Source: Streptomyces uncialis
Lineage (GTDB): Bacteria; Actinomycetota; Actinomycetes; Streptomycetales; Streptomycetaceae
Reading direction: 5' to 3'
DNA: 64,000 nt
Assembly (NCBI RefSeq): GCF_001905345.1
Contig: NZ_LFBV01000002.1
Coordinates: 1 to 64,000 of the forward strand
Shown here: positions 9,901 through 17,170 of the stretch, piece by piece
Layout of the letters: the number at the start of each line of letters is the position of its first letter
Position numbering within the stretch: the stretch's first letter is position 1
Notes under the pieces: generated by a model
Seen by the model: the letters and a program-made list of their open reading frames with translations, nothing else
The model's database searches: none
What the model was told of the DNA's origin: nothing
Made by a program: the position numbers and the translations under genes

Positions 9901-11164
9901 TGACGCCGATGCGCACCCCGCTGATCTGCGGGTTGTCGAGGGTCACGGAGGTGGCGCGGACCAGGTCGACACCGGTGCCGGTACTCCCCGGCGCGCCGGA
10001 GACCTTCACGTCCGTGAGCCTGGCGCCGGTGGTCGCCCCGAGGCTGATGCCCGTCGTGCCCATCCGGGAGACCGTCACCCGGGTCAGCTGGGGGCCCTCG
10101 CCCGTTGTCGCGGCGGTGGTGGTGATGCCGTTGACATAGCCGGTGACCGTGCTGTCGGTCATCACGACACCCGTGGAACCGCCCAGGCCGACGCCGGTCG
10201 ACCCGGCCAGCGACGTGCCCGTGAGGTGCACCTCGTCGAAGGAGGCGCCGGTCGTCCTGCCGGTCACCACGCCCTGCAAGGTCGCCCCGATGTCCACACG
10301 GGAGAACCGGGGGCCGGTGCCGGTGGCCGCGGCCGCCATGAAGAAACCACGGGTGACTCCGGTGATCTGCGTGTCGCGCACCACGACGGAGGCCGCGCTT
10401 CCCGCGTTGATGCCGGTGGAGACGCCGTTGGCGGCATTGTCACCGTTGTCGAACACGTAGTTCGCGACCGTTCTTCCGGTCGCCGGGGTACCGGAGAAGG
10501 TGATGCCGGTGATGGCGGCCAGGTTCGCCGTGTTGGTGATCCTGATGCCGTCCAGCACGGTGTCGGCGGAGGTCGCCGCGACCGTCACGACCGTCCTGCT
10601 CGCGGCGGTCGGCTCGAACGTGACACCGCTGACGGTCAGTCCGCCGCCGGTGACCGAGAACAACGCGGTGACCACCGAGGCCGACGCACTGGCGAGGGTC
10701 ACCCGACGGGGCACGGTGATCGTCTTCGTGAACACATAGCTGTCGGGGACGATGCTGACGGTGTCCCCGTCGGCGGCCGCGTTCATCGCCTGTTGCAGGG
10801 TCAGCAAAGTCGGCGGCTGAGTGGGGCCGACCCAGGCGATGAGGGAGTCGTCAGCGGGATTGACGACGCGGCGGCCCGGCGCATCCGACCGGTGCGACGC
10901 TGGACGCGCCACGGTACGGGGCGCGGCCCCGGCGGGCCCCCCGCCCGGGGAGCGGGCCTCGCCGCCGCCCTCGCGGCCGGCGGCGTAGCCGGGGACAGGA
11001 CGGTGGTCCAGTTCCCTGACCGCCGTGACCCGACCGGGAGCCGGCACCGCCGGAACCGCCGCGGCTCCCCATACCCCCCACACCAGCAAGCAGGTCAGCG
11101 CTGCCCGCACCGACCGGGCTGCGGCCGATGGACGTCTTCGGTTCAAGGACTCTCTCCAGGTCAC
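6905..11164 (-). CDS. Large secreted beta-helix protein with DUF11 and four CnaB/SpaA repeats
   Basis: A 1,419-residue extracellular protein. The GTG at 11164 was chosen because GGGGGAG lies about 9 bases upstream and it begins a typical signal peptide (basic N-terminus, hydrophobic core [18 protein letters not shown]). After a Pro/Gly-rich linker, residues about 125-760 form a right-handed parallel beta-helix of short repeats ([22 protein letters not shown]). A DUF11 domain follows ([19 protein letters not shown]), then four prealbumin-like CnaB/SpaA domains. Each repeat keeps the Lys (VVKK), Glu (YYWRE or YYVRE) and Asn expected for internal isopeptide bonds. No LPxTG sorting signal or C-terminal membrane helix is present; it ends in GEPGKGK, so it may be released or held non-covalently. 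The role could be surface adhesion or glycan binding; this is not determined. Confidence 0.85.
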   Translation of the reverse strand: MTWRESLNRRRPSAAARSVRAALTCLLVWGVWGAAAVPAVPAPGRVTAVRELDHRPVPGYAAGREGGGEARSPGGGPAGAAPRTVARPASHRSDAPGRRVVNPADDSLIAWVGPTQPPTLLTLQQAMNAAADGDTVSIVPDSYVFTKTITVPRRVTLASASASVVTALFSVTGGGLTVSGVTFEPTAASRTVVTVAATSADTVLDGIRITNTANLAAITGITFSGTPATGRTVANYVFDNGDNAANGVSTGINAGSAASVVVRDTQITGVTRGFFMAAAATGTGPRFSRVDIGATLQGVVTGRTTGASFDEVHLTGTSLAGSTGVGLGGSTGVVMTDSTVTGYVNGITTTAATTGEGPQLTRVTVSRMGTTGISLGATTGARLTDVKVSGAPGSTGTGVDLVRATSVTLDNPQISGVRIGVRQVWVRTSGHPLNGPVVTGGTFTDVATGILVANNSGLRVTGTSLELVAGAGGGGGIGIGGYENTDVVISGVTVEGYENPDDVRRGSAAIRFYYSDHISVENSTLTGGANAFYWDMTTDVTVTDATVSGIDWWATYTESVIRLTVRNSTFTGNAGVANLTINPSASADGLDVIQKSSDITFADNQLTDNPAGVLFPYGGDTLDYLRNKVSGGPANYVVYAVPAHHVAVSDNEISFTPLEDNSGAVRAGTALENLDPATFPNTPEDQQSRSSSDIDVLGNVFTGTGPMIQLGEKEGTWRVMRDTVLVRGNVFPKDSVALRTFTNAETGQDSNQDNDMIGGNVAVDARDTPVAATTAATPAPRDVGGRGSNDWGSPCGPRVTVGETYTPSDTLIYDGGGAWIHETREPQTLYPTRCADIGLSVTKTADSPSYTPGRPLTYTVIVKNTGPQDAHAVRVTDPRPALLTGLTWTCEAAGTASACTDPSGTGDVDTLVNITAGGQVTFVITGTPAADASDDITNTATVTPAPGTDDPGCEPSCSARVVTPKAPATGAVTVVKKDSDTGANLAGAVFQLWQETNGIAGLQTTGGNPDVQVGASCTTGANGECTRDVETGTYYWREIQAPPGYELPTNPVFGPLALTDENAEQGVTVTANNSPTAPVTGTVTVVKQDSTTQAPLAGAVFQLWEETNGIPGLQTSGTDPDTQVGSPCTTPANGQCTRTVDLGTYYWRETRAPDGYDLPANPVFGPLVLTEANAPTGVTVNANNSTTAPVTGEVTVVKKDADTGANLAGAVFQLWEETNGIAGLQTTGGNPDTQVGGSCTTPANGQCTRTVETGTYYWRETQAPDGYDLPSAPVFGPLNLTPENAGQGVTVTAGNSRTPAEESVIKVEKTDAKNGRPLAGAVFELWEETNGVPGLQTRPSGSTPPDTRTGPGCATDRAGLCVFDELPTGTYYVRETDVPEGYVLPDNPVRGPIVITPEDAGETVTVKIANKRGEPGKGK
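6908..8266 (-). repeat. Four tandem repeats of about 330-336 bp encoding CnaB domains
   Basis: In coding order the units are about 8266-7928, 7927-7592, 7591-7262 and 7261-6908. The first three are very alike at DNA level, sharing [13 protein letters not shown], a Cys pair around the variable loop, GTYYWRE and VFGPL. The fourth, at the C-terminus, is diverged. This is typical of repeat-number variation in surface proteins. Confidence 0.85.
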
Positions 11165-11222
11165 TTCCGCGACTCCCCCGGAACAGGGACGCGGTGCCCC
11201 GATCCAAACCGGACGACCGACG

Positions 11223-11254
11223 CGTCCTACGCCTGACGCGCTGGGCGTAGGACG
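11223..11254 (-). promoter_or_regulatory. Perfect 11-bp inverted repeat upstream of the surface-protein gene
   Basis: Arms CGTCCTACGCC (11223-11233) and GGCGTAGGACG (11244-11254) are separated by 10 bp, and the element lies 59-90 bp upstream of the GTG start. It could be an operator for a dimeric regulator or an mRNA leader hairpin. No -10/-35 pair is obvious. Confidence 0.5.
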
Positions 11255-11681
11255 ACTGCCACAGCACCGGCACCCGTCCGCGTGAAGAAATGAGGGCGCG
11301 GCCGACCCACCACCGGGTGCGGGCGAGTCCGTGGTGCCGGTGCCGGTGCCGGGGGTGGTCGGGGTGCGGGTCACGGTTCCCATTGGCGGGGAGCGTGGTG
11401 GGGTGGCTCAACCGGCTTTCCACGAGCCCGTGGGTGGGTGTGCTGGTGAGGGCCGGTGCGGGTGGCGTGCGACAGGTTCGCGCGTTCAGGTGAAGGGCGG
11501 GTAGTTGTCTCTTGGAGTCCGTCTGCGCCGTGTAAGGAGGGCGTTCGGTCGCGTGGGTTCAGGGGATGGTGTGGCAGCGGTCCGCGGATGAGCGGTGCCC
11601 CCGGCTTCGTCGGCGACGAACGGGTGGTGACGGCCGGTGCCGAACTCCTGGCGCTCCGCGACCCGGGCGCTCCGGGGGCAG
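11255..11681. other. Intergenic boundary between the surface-protein gene and the polyketide cluster
   Basis: About 430 bp in which the ORFs have random GC-rich composition and no ribosome-binding sites. I see no gene. It separates the surface-protein gene, which is transcribed away from here, from the 3' end of the ligase gene, and is the likely left edge of the cluster. Confidence 0.5.
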
Positions 11682-11704
11682 CCGTACGGTCGGGGACCGT
11701 ACGG
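11682..11704 (-). terminator. Hairpin terminator at the left end of the cluster
   Basis: A perfect 9-bp inverted repeat, CCGTACGGT / ACCGTACGG, with a 5-base loop (CGGGG), starts 7 bp past the stop codon of the ligase gene. It is well placed to end the ligase-acyltransferase transcript. Confidence 0.75.
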
Positions 11705-11711
11705 TGCGGGT

Positions 11712-12791
11712 TCAGTACAGGCCCTCGGGGGCCGAGCTCGTGGTCTGGAGGGGGCGGACGTTGGCGACGCCGTCGATGGGCCAGCGGTCGGTGCTGTGGC
11801 GCAGTGCCTGATCGCGTTCCAGGATGTTGGGGAGGAAGAGGTCCTCGTGGAGCACGGTGAGCCGTACCTGGCCCACGGTGCCGGGGGCGACGGGGGTCGA
11901 GCGGTCGGCCTTGTCCACCACCGCCATCGTGACCTGTGGATAGTTCGGGACATAGCTGATCAGCTCACCGTCCCGCTCGATGTCCAGGCAGGCCGCGTTG
12001 CCGAAGGTGTTGCCGTAGGTCAAGCCGCAGATCCCGCCCCGCAGGGCGGTTCTGAAGGTCCGGTACATATCGGCGCTGATCTGGGTGCCGCTCAGGCGTA
12101 CGCCGTCGAGGGCGGCGACGAGTTCGGGCCGGCGTTGGCGGAGGGCCTGGAACAGGGCCGGTGTGGTGTTGAGGTACTGGACCCGGCCCTGCCGGAGCAC
12201 GTCGGTGATCTGCTCCAGCAGATGGGTGGTGTAATCGCCGACCTCGGCCAGCCGGCCGGCCCGGATGAGGCGCTTGACCCACCGGGGGTCCATGTCCACC
12301 GCGTACACCTGGCCGGCGTGGAGTTCCGAGACCTCCTGGACGCCGTTCCCGATCAGATGCGGTCCGGTGGGCGTGGCCTGCAGCCAGGTGCGGCCGGGTG
12401 CGAAGCCTTCCCGGACGAAGGACCAGCGGCGCCAGATCGCCCGGTGCGACAGCATGTCGGGGGTGTAGAACACCCGGCAGGGTGTGCCGGTGGTGCCGCC
12501 GGTGTCCCAGACACGCCCGGCGAGCGGCCGGGGCACGGACTGCGGGACGAGGTCCGCGGGGTCCTCCTCGCGCAATCGGTCCAGGGGGAACGGGCCGAAG
12601 GCGCCGAGCTGGTCGTGGCGGGTGATGTCACGCGGGTCGAAGTCCAGTTGGTGGACGCGGCCGAGCCAGTACAGGCTGCCGGACACCGGGTCGAAGTGCC
12701 GTCGGACGACCCTGCGGGTCCATTCGTCCAGGTCGGTGTCCAGCCATCGCGCGACCTGGGCGTCCGGGTCGGCACGGGTGGGGGCGGTCAT
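11712..12791 (-). CDS. Adenylate-forming enzyme, probable fumarate-AMP ligase (bafilomycin Orf3 type)
   Basis: A 359-residue member of the ANL/PaaK-like adenylating family. The phosphate-binding motif is GGTTGTP (residues 98-104) and the later aromatic-Gly motif is YGNTFGN near residue 255. It is shorter than normal acyl-CoA ligases and seems to lack most of the small C-terminal domain, which fits an enzyme that makes an acyl-adenylate for a partner rather than a CoA ester. Its ATG overlaps the acyltransferase stop (ATGA), so the two are translationally coupled. In bafilomycin biosynthesis a similar pair activates fumarate and transfers it to the macrolide hydroxyl at C21. I assign that role by gene pair and cluster type; the substrate is inferred. 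Confidence 0.75.
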   Translation of the reverse strand: MTAPTRADPDAQVARWLDTDLDEWTRRVVRRHFDPVSGSLYWLGRVHQLDFDPRDITRHDQLGAFGPFPLDRLREEDPADLVPQSVPRPLAGRVWDTGGTTGTPCRVFYTPDMLSHRAIWRRWSFVREGFAPGRTWLQATPTGPHLIGNGVQEVSELHAGQVYAVDMDPRWVKRLIRAGRLAEVGDYTTHLLEQITDVLRQGRVQYLNTTPALFQALRQRRPELVAALDGVRLSGTQISADMYRTFRTALRGGICGLTYGNTFGNAACLDIERDGELISYVPNYPQVTMAVVDKADRSTPVAPGTVGQVRLTVLHEDLFLPNILERDQALRHSTDRWPIDGVANVRPLQTTSSAPEGLY

Positions 12792-13750
12792 GACAGCGCC
12801 GGGGCGCCGGTGAGGTCGATGCCGAGGTCGTACGCGGTGGTCAGAGCCTGTTCGATGTGCTCCGGCTGCTCGATGTGCACCACCGGGAAGGGGAACGCGA
12901 GGATGCCCTCCGGGATCGAGGGGCCCATCACCAGCCCGAGTTGTACGCCCTGTTCCCGCATGCCGTCGTAGACGTCGACCAGGCTGATGGGGTCCGTGGA
13001 GTTGCGTTGGAACAGGTCCCTCACGTCGGCCGCGGTCCGCAGGACCTTGGGTTCCAGGCAGGACAGCAGGGGGATCTCGGGGTCGGTGAAGGACATCGCG
13101 TCGATGCGCGGGGCCATGAAGTCGCGGTAGTGCCGACGCAGCGGGGTGTGGACGGCGATGGTGCGGCCGGGGAGCGGAACCACCGTGCCCGGTGGGACCT
13201 CGGCGGCGAGTGCGTCGAGCGCTTCGGCGTGGCCGGCCAGCATGAGGATGCGCTGGGTGCCGTCGGTGGTGGGGCCGAAGTCGCCGGCCAGATGGACGCC
13301 GGGGACATTCTCGCCGGGGTGGGAGGGGGCGCCTTCGCCGAGGGCGCCGAAGGCTATGGCTATCCCCTGCCGCGGTGCGTCGGCGGGCGGTTCCGGGGTG
13401 TCGCGGGAGCCGGCCAGCATCTCGAACAGTTCCCGACGGTCCACCGATCCGGCGAGGCAACTGGCGGCCATCGCACCGAGACTGAGGCCGCCGATGGCGG
13501 CAGGGCGTAGATTGAACGACGCGAGCACGTCGTGCACACCGATCGCGAGGGCCGCCTCGCGGACGGTGCCGACGCTCTGGCGTTCCTCCTGGGCGGTCGG
13601 GAGGTCTTCCTCCAGGATCTGACCAACGGTCAGCCCGGTCCACTCGGAAACCTGTTCGTACCAGCTGCGCACCACCGGGTAGGTCCGATGGAGCTCCAGG
13701 CCGTGCGGCTCGGTCCCGACGCCGCCGCCGAACAGGTAACCCAGACTCAT
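12788..13750 (-). CDS. Free-standing acyltransferase, probable fumaryltransferase (bafilomycin Orf2 type)
   Basis: A 320-residue FabD/malonyl-transferase-fold protein with nucleophile motif GLSLGA (Ser90) and catalytic His in VHTPLRRHY (His201). The usual N-terminal PGQGSQ oxyanion motif is replaced by LFGGGVGTE, which suggests it no longer serves a malonyl-ACP reaction. The ATG has GGGAG five bases upstream. Coupled to the adenylating enzyme by a 4-bp overlap, it is expected to take fumaryl-AMP and esterify a hydroxyl of the finished macrolide. The alternative, a trans-acting AT for the PKS, is less likely because every complete module here has its own AT. Confidence 0.75.
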   Translation of the reverse strand: MSLGYLFGGGVGTEPHGLELHRTYPVVRSWYEQVSEWTGLTVGQILEEDLPTAQEERQSVGTVREAALAIGVHDVLASFNLRPAAIGGLSLGAMAASCLAGSVDRRELFEMLAGSRDTPEPPADAPRQGIAIAFGALGEGAPSHPGENVPGVHLAGDFGPTTDGTQRILMLAGHAEALDALAAEVPPGTVVPLPGRTIAVHTPLRRHYRDFMAPRIDAMSFTDPEIPLLSCLEPKVLRTAADVRDLFQRNSTDPISLVDVYDGMREQGVQLGLVMGPSIPEGILAFPFPVVHIEQPEHIEQALTTAYDLGIDLTGAPALS

Positions 13751-13887
13751 GACAGCTCCCGTGAATTGGTGTGCGAAAAGGAGGGGCCGGTGCGGCCCAA
13801 CGGTAGAGCAGCGAAACCAGGGCTACCAGCACAATGCCGCAGAATCCGCTCTCCGGGCGGGTGATCGGAAGCCCGTCTCGCTGCGCG

Positions 13888-13902
13888 ATATCGATACGAT
13901 AT
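13888..13902. promoter_or_regulatory. AT-rich palindrome between the LuxR-type gene and the acyltransferase gene
   Basis: ATATCG-ATA-CGATAT is a perfect 6-bp inverted repeat with a 3-bp centre, in one of the few AT-rich spots of the cluster. It lies about 138 bp upstream of the acyltransferase start and just past the LuxR-type gene. It may be an operator for the fumarylation operon. Confidence 0.4.
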
Positions 13903-14009
13903 TCCGGTCTGGGAAAATCTACCGGAAGCGTACCGCTGGAGCACTTCTCCCCCTGAGGGAAAGACCTATCGGAAACGAGATCGGGGAACAGGCGGCTACC
14001 GCGCTCTCC

Positions 14010-14372
14010 CTATGTTTCGAGGAATTCCGGAAGGACCCGGGGCGGCCATGCCCCGACGCTCAGCACGCCGAGGGAATGTGCCCGCGAGACCAGGGCGGCC
14101 CGGTTCGCGACCTGGAAATGACGCAGCATCAACCCGATGCGGTACTCGACACCCTGTCGGCTCAGATAGAGGGAGGCCGCCAGCTGGACGGTCGAGGTGC
14201 CGACCGCGACACCCTCCAGGATCAGGACGTCCAGCGCGGTCAGCCGTCGGACGCCCACACCGCCGGAACAGTCCTCGCCCGACGGGCCGGGGTGATCGGC
14301 GCGCTCGGACCGCGGCGGTCCCTGCGCGGAGTGGATCTGCCCAGAGGTGGATAACGGTGTCACCCTCAACAC
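14010..14372 (-). CDS. Small LuxR-type HTH regulator (HTH domain only)
   Basis: A protein of about 120 residues with a flexible N-terminus and a LuxR/GerE-like DNA-binding domain at residues 42-105 (RRLTALDVLILEGVAVG, then SLYLSRQGVEYRIGLMLRHF). No sensor or receiver domain is present. The frame opens at a GTG at 14372; a GTG three codons in (14363) has a better-spaced AGGGGG and may be the real start. It is 24 bp downstream of the type II thioesterase gene. The bafilomycin cluster has a LuxR-type gene (Orf1) at the same place, so it is likely a cluster-specific regulator. Confidence 0.75.
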   Translation of the reverse strand: MLRVTPLSTSGQIHSAQGPPRSERADHPGPSGEDCSGGVGVRRLTALDVLILEGVAVGTSTVQLAASLYLSRQGVEYRIGLMLRHFQVANRAALVSRAHSLGVLSVGAWPPRVLPEFLET

Positions 14373-14396
14373 CCCCTATTCCTGATGTTCGTGGTA

Positions 14397-15158
14397 TCAG
14401 GCGCGCGGTGCGGTGGCGAGGTGCTCGCGGAGCATGCCGATCACCTCGTCCGGCCGACTGCTCAGATAGAAGTGCCCGCCGGGGAAGACCTTGAGGTCGA
14501 ACGCGGCCGTCGTGCGATCGCGCCAGGTCCCGGCCTCGGACACGGGTGTCCAGGGGTCCTGGTCCCCCACCGCCGCGGTGATCGGGCACCCGACCGCGGC
14601 GCGGGGGTCGGCCTGGTAGGTCCCCAGCGCCCGGTAGTCGCCGCGCAGCGCGGGCAGCACCATCCGCAGCAGTTCCTCGTCCTCCAGGAGCCGGGCGTCG
14701 GTGCCGCTCATGGACTTGACCTCGGCCAGGATGCCCTCGTCGTCGAGGGGCTGTGAAAGCTCCGGCCGGTCCGTGGACGGCCCCCTGCGGCCGGACACGA
14801 AGAGATGGTCGATCCGGCCGCCCGCGCGCTCGATCCGCCGGGCCACCTCGAAGGCGACCAGGGCGCCCATGCTGTGGCCGAAGAAGGTCAGCGGGAGGTC
14901 GTCCCAGCGGCGCAGGGCCTCGAACACCCCGTCGGCCATGAGGTGGAGATCCTCGACGCCGTGCTCCTCGCGGCGGTCCTGCCGCCCTGGGTACTGCACC
15001 GCGAGGAGGTCGACCGGGCCGCACAGTTCGGCGGAGACCGGAAAGTAGAAACTCGCCGAACCGCCGGCGTGCGGAAAGCAGACCAGCCGACGTTTGGCCG
15101 TGGGCGAGGGATGAAAGCGACGGCACCACAGGTCGCTGTCCAAAGAGAGGGAAGTCAT
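14397..15158 (-). CDS. Type II thioesterase
   Basis: A 253-residue alpha/beta hydrolase of the GrsT/RifR editing family. The nucleophile elbow is GHSMGA (Ser96), the acid is in AVGDQDPW (about 199-201) and the catalytic His is in FPGGHFYL (His229). The N-terminal LVCFPHAGGSASFY motif is standard. It hydrolyses stalled or mis-primed acyl chains from the PKS carrier proteins. AAAGGA lies 13 bases upstream of the ATG, slightly far. It is divergent from the metallophosphoesterase gene and probably co-transcribed with the LuxR-type gene. Confidence 0.9.
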   Translation of the reverse strand: MTSLSLDSDLWCRRFHPSPTAKRRLVCFPHAGGSASFYFPVSAELCGPVDLLAVQYPGRQDRREEHGVEDLHLMADGVFEALRRWDDLPLTFFGHSMGALVAFEVARRIERAGGRIDHLFVSGRRGPSTDRPELSQPLDDEGILAEVKSMSGTDARLLEDEELLRMVLPALRGDYRALGTYQADPRAAVGCPITAAVGDQDPWTPVSEAGTWRDRTTAAFDLKVFPGGHFYLSSRPDEVIGMLREHLATAPRA

Positions 15159-15527
15159 GTCGACCGTTCATTCCTTTCTCAAATCCGCGCGGCGCCAGTG
15201 GGCAGGGTGAGCCGATCATGTGGGACATCCTCCGCACCGGCGGACCGGCTGGTAGGCATACTGAATGCCGGGAGCGCCGATCGGCGGCGATCGGAGAGTC
15301 ACGGGCACCGCATATCACAGCCTGCCATGCCGCTCGGAATGTCAGCAAGGGCGCACCGGCGCAGTCGCCTCACACACCACCGGGTTCAATTCCGGTTGTT
15401 TCCGCGGTGAATGGCGGGATCGTTGCGGTCCGGGCAACCTCGTGGGATTTACTTGACGCCGAACCGGCGGCAACGGTCCGGCCGGACCGAACGCCGCGGG
15501 CCCGGCGCGTACGCGAGGAGCACCGTT
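15159..15527. promoter_or_regulatory. Divergent promoter region between the thioesterase and metallophosphoesterase genes
   Basis: A 369-bp non-coding region between two divergently transcribed genes, so it must hold promoters for both. It contains a perfect 12-bp palindrome CGCCGATCGGCG at 15275-15286 followed by a partial copy (GCGATCGG). In GC-rich DNA this could be chance. No clear -10/-35 boxes are visible. Confidence 0.45.
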
Positions 15528-16364
15528 ATGGCAAGGCTGTACGCCGTCAGCGACCTCCATGTCGCCCATCCGGAGAACCGGGCCGTTGTCGAGGGGATGT
15601 TCCCCGAGGACGAGGGGGACTGGCTGCTGCTGGCGGGGGACGTGGGCGAGTTGGCCGCGGACGTGGAGTGGACGCTGCGGCTGCTGGCCGACCGGTTCTC
15701 GACGGTCGTGTGGGTGCCGGGCAACCATGAGTTGTGGACCCATCCGGCCGACCCGGTGCGGTTGCGCGGCGAGCACCGGTACCGGTATCTGGTGGAGCTG
15801 TGCCGGCGTCTGGGTGTCATCACCCCCGAGGACCCCTATCCGATCTGGACCGGTCCGGGCGGTCCCGTGACGGTGGTACCGCTGTTCCTGCTGTACGACT
15901 ACAGCTTCCTGCCGCCGGGAGTGCGTGACGTCGGGGCCGCGCTGGCCTTGGCGGAGGCCGCGGGTGTGGTGTGCTCCGACGAGTTCCTGTTGCACCCGGA
16001 CCCGTATCCGACGCGGGCCGACTGGTGTCGTGCGCGGGTCGTCTCCACAGAGGCACGTCTGGCCGGCTGCGACCCGGCGCTGCCGACGCTCCTGGTGAAT
16101 CATTTCCCCCTGGTCAGGGAACCGACGGAGGTGCTGCACCATCCGGAGTTCGCGTTGTGGTGCGGTACCACGGCGAGCCGGGACTGGCCTGTGCGGTACC
16201 GGGCGTCCGCGGTGATCTACGGGCATCTGCACATTCCGCGGACCATCCACACGGACGGGGTACGGCATCAGGAGGTGTCCCTCGGCTATCCGCGCGAGTG
16301 GCGGCGCTGGGGCAAGCCGGACCCGCTGCTGCGCGAGGTCTTCCCGGCCGGGGAGCAGCGGTGA
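15528..16364 (+). CDS. Metallophosphoesterase (calcineurin-like)
   Basis: A 278-residue protein with the full two-metal phosphoesterase motif set: DLH (residues 9-11), GDVGE (37-41), GNHE (65-68), NHF in LLVNHFPL, and GHLH (232-235). The ATG has GAGGAG seven bases upstream; the longer frame from 15411 is unsupported. Thirteen bp separate it from the phosphopantetheinyl transferase gene, so they form an operon. The substrate is unknown. The recurring pairing with a PPTase suggests a role in CoA or carrier-protein phosphopantetheine turnover; that is inference. Confidence 0.85.
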   Translation: MARLYAVSDLHVAHPENRAVVEGMFPEDEGDWLLLAGDVGELAADVEWTLRLLADRFSTVVWVPGNHELWTHPADPVRLRGEHRYRYLVELCRRLGVITPEDPYPIWTGPGGPVTVVPLFLLYDYSFLPPGVRDVGAALALAEAAGVVCSDEFLLHPDPYPTRADWCRARVVSTEARLAGCDPALPTLLVNHFPLVREPTEVLHHPEFALWCGTTASRDWPVRYRASAVIYGHLHIPRTIHTDGVRHQEVSLGYPREWRRWGKPDPLLREVFPAGEQR

Positions 16365-16377
16365 CGGGTGTCCGGCG

Positions 16378-17049
16378 GTGATCGAGGATCTGTTGCCGGC
16401 GTCGGTCGAGGTGGCGGAATCGCTGGGGGACCCGCCGGGGTCGGAGTTGTTCCCCGAGGAGGAGCCGCTGGTGGCCCACGCCGTGGAGCGGCGCAGACGG
16501 GAGTTCACCACGGGGCGGTGGTGTGCCCGGCAGGCGCTGGCCCGGCTGGGCCTGCCCCAGGCACCGCTGTTGGCCGGGCCGCGCGGGGAGCCGCTGTGGC
16601 CGGAGGGTGTGGTGGGGTCGATCAGCCACTGCGCCGGGTACCGGGTGGCCGCGGTGGCCAGCAGCGCTGATCTGCTCGCCCTCGGGGTGGACGCGGAGCC
16701 GGTCGGTCCCCTGCCGGAGGGCGTGCTCGACGCGGTGACCGTCGCCGGGGAGCGGGCCGCGCTGGACGGGTGTCGGCGCGTGTCGCCTGGGGTGTGCTGG
16801 GACCGGGTGCTGTTCAGTGCCAAGGAGTCGGTCTACAAGGCGTGGTTCCCGCTGACGGGACGGCCGTTGGACTTCCTGGACGCGTTCGTGCGGCTGGACC
16901 CCGTACGGGGCGTGTTCTCCGCCGGGCTGAGGGTGCCGGGGCATCGGGTCGGCGGCTCGGTGGTCGACGGATTCACCGGCCGCCTGGCCGTCTCCGGTGG
17001 CTTGGTGCTGACCGCTGTGGCAGTTCCCCGGAGCGCAAACCCGCCGTGA
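16378..17049 (+). CDS. 4'-Phosphopantetheinyl transferase (Sfp/EntD type)
   Basis: A 223-residue enzyme with the family signatures RREFTTGRWCARQAL (residues 41-55), magnesium-binding GVDAEP (about 102-107) and SAKESVYKAW (about 146-155). It transfers phosphopantetheine from CoA to the serine of acyl carrier domains, here presumably those of the PKS and the stand-alone ACP. It starts at a GTG 13 bp after the metallophosphoesterase stop. Length and motifs are normal. Confidence 0.92.
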   Translation: MIEDLLPASVEVAESLGDPPGSELFPEEEPLVAHAVERRRREFTTGRWCARQALARLGLPQAPLLAGPRGEPLWPEGVVGSISHCAGYRVAAVASSADLLALGVDAEPVGPLPEGVLDAVTVAGERAALDGCRRVSPGVCWDRVLFSAKESVYKAWFPLTGRPLDFLDAFVRLDPVRGVFSAGLRVPGHRVGGSVVDGFTGRLAVSGGLVLTAVAVPRSANPP

Positions 17050-17072
17050 TCGCAAGACATATGTTCTAGGGA

Positions 17073-17086
17073 TACATCTAGATATA
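17073..17086. promoter_or_regulatory. AT-rich near-palindrome upstream of the SARP regulator gene
   Basis: TACATCTAGATATA is an inverted repeat around ATCTAGAT with one mismatched pair, in the 121-bp gap between the PPTase gene and the regulator. Its position about 85-98 bp upstream of the start and its low GC make it the best candidate for the promoter or operator of the regulator. Confidence 0.35.
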
Positions 17087-17170
17087 CGGGGATCTTGTTG
17101 ACCGGAGCATGATCGCCCAAGACGCTGGGGGCATCTCTGGCCATCGGTCGTGCGACGAAGAGGGATTTCC

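Noticed and set aside
6692..11236. A plus-strand ORF of more than 1,500 codons
   Set aside because: It lies opposite the beta-helix/CnaB gene; its Gly/Val/Arg/Asp-rich repeats are the mirror of that gene's codons and there is no ribosome-binding site or domain.
12788..13750. Reading the free-standing acyltransferase as a trans-AT for the PKS
   Set aside because: Every complete module here has its own intact AT, and the protein has lost the PGQGSQ loop; the coupling to an adenylating enzyme fits acyl transfer from an acyl-AMP better.
15275..15286. 12-bp palindrome CGCCGATCGGCG as a defined operator
   Set aside because: Palindromes of this composition arise often by chance in DNA this GC-rich; it is mentioned only within the intergenic entry.
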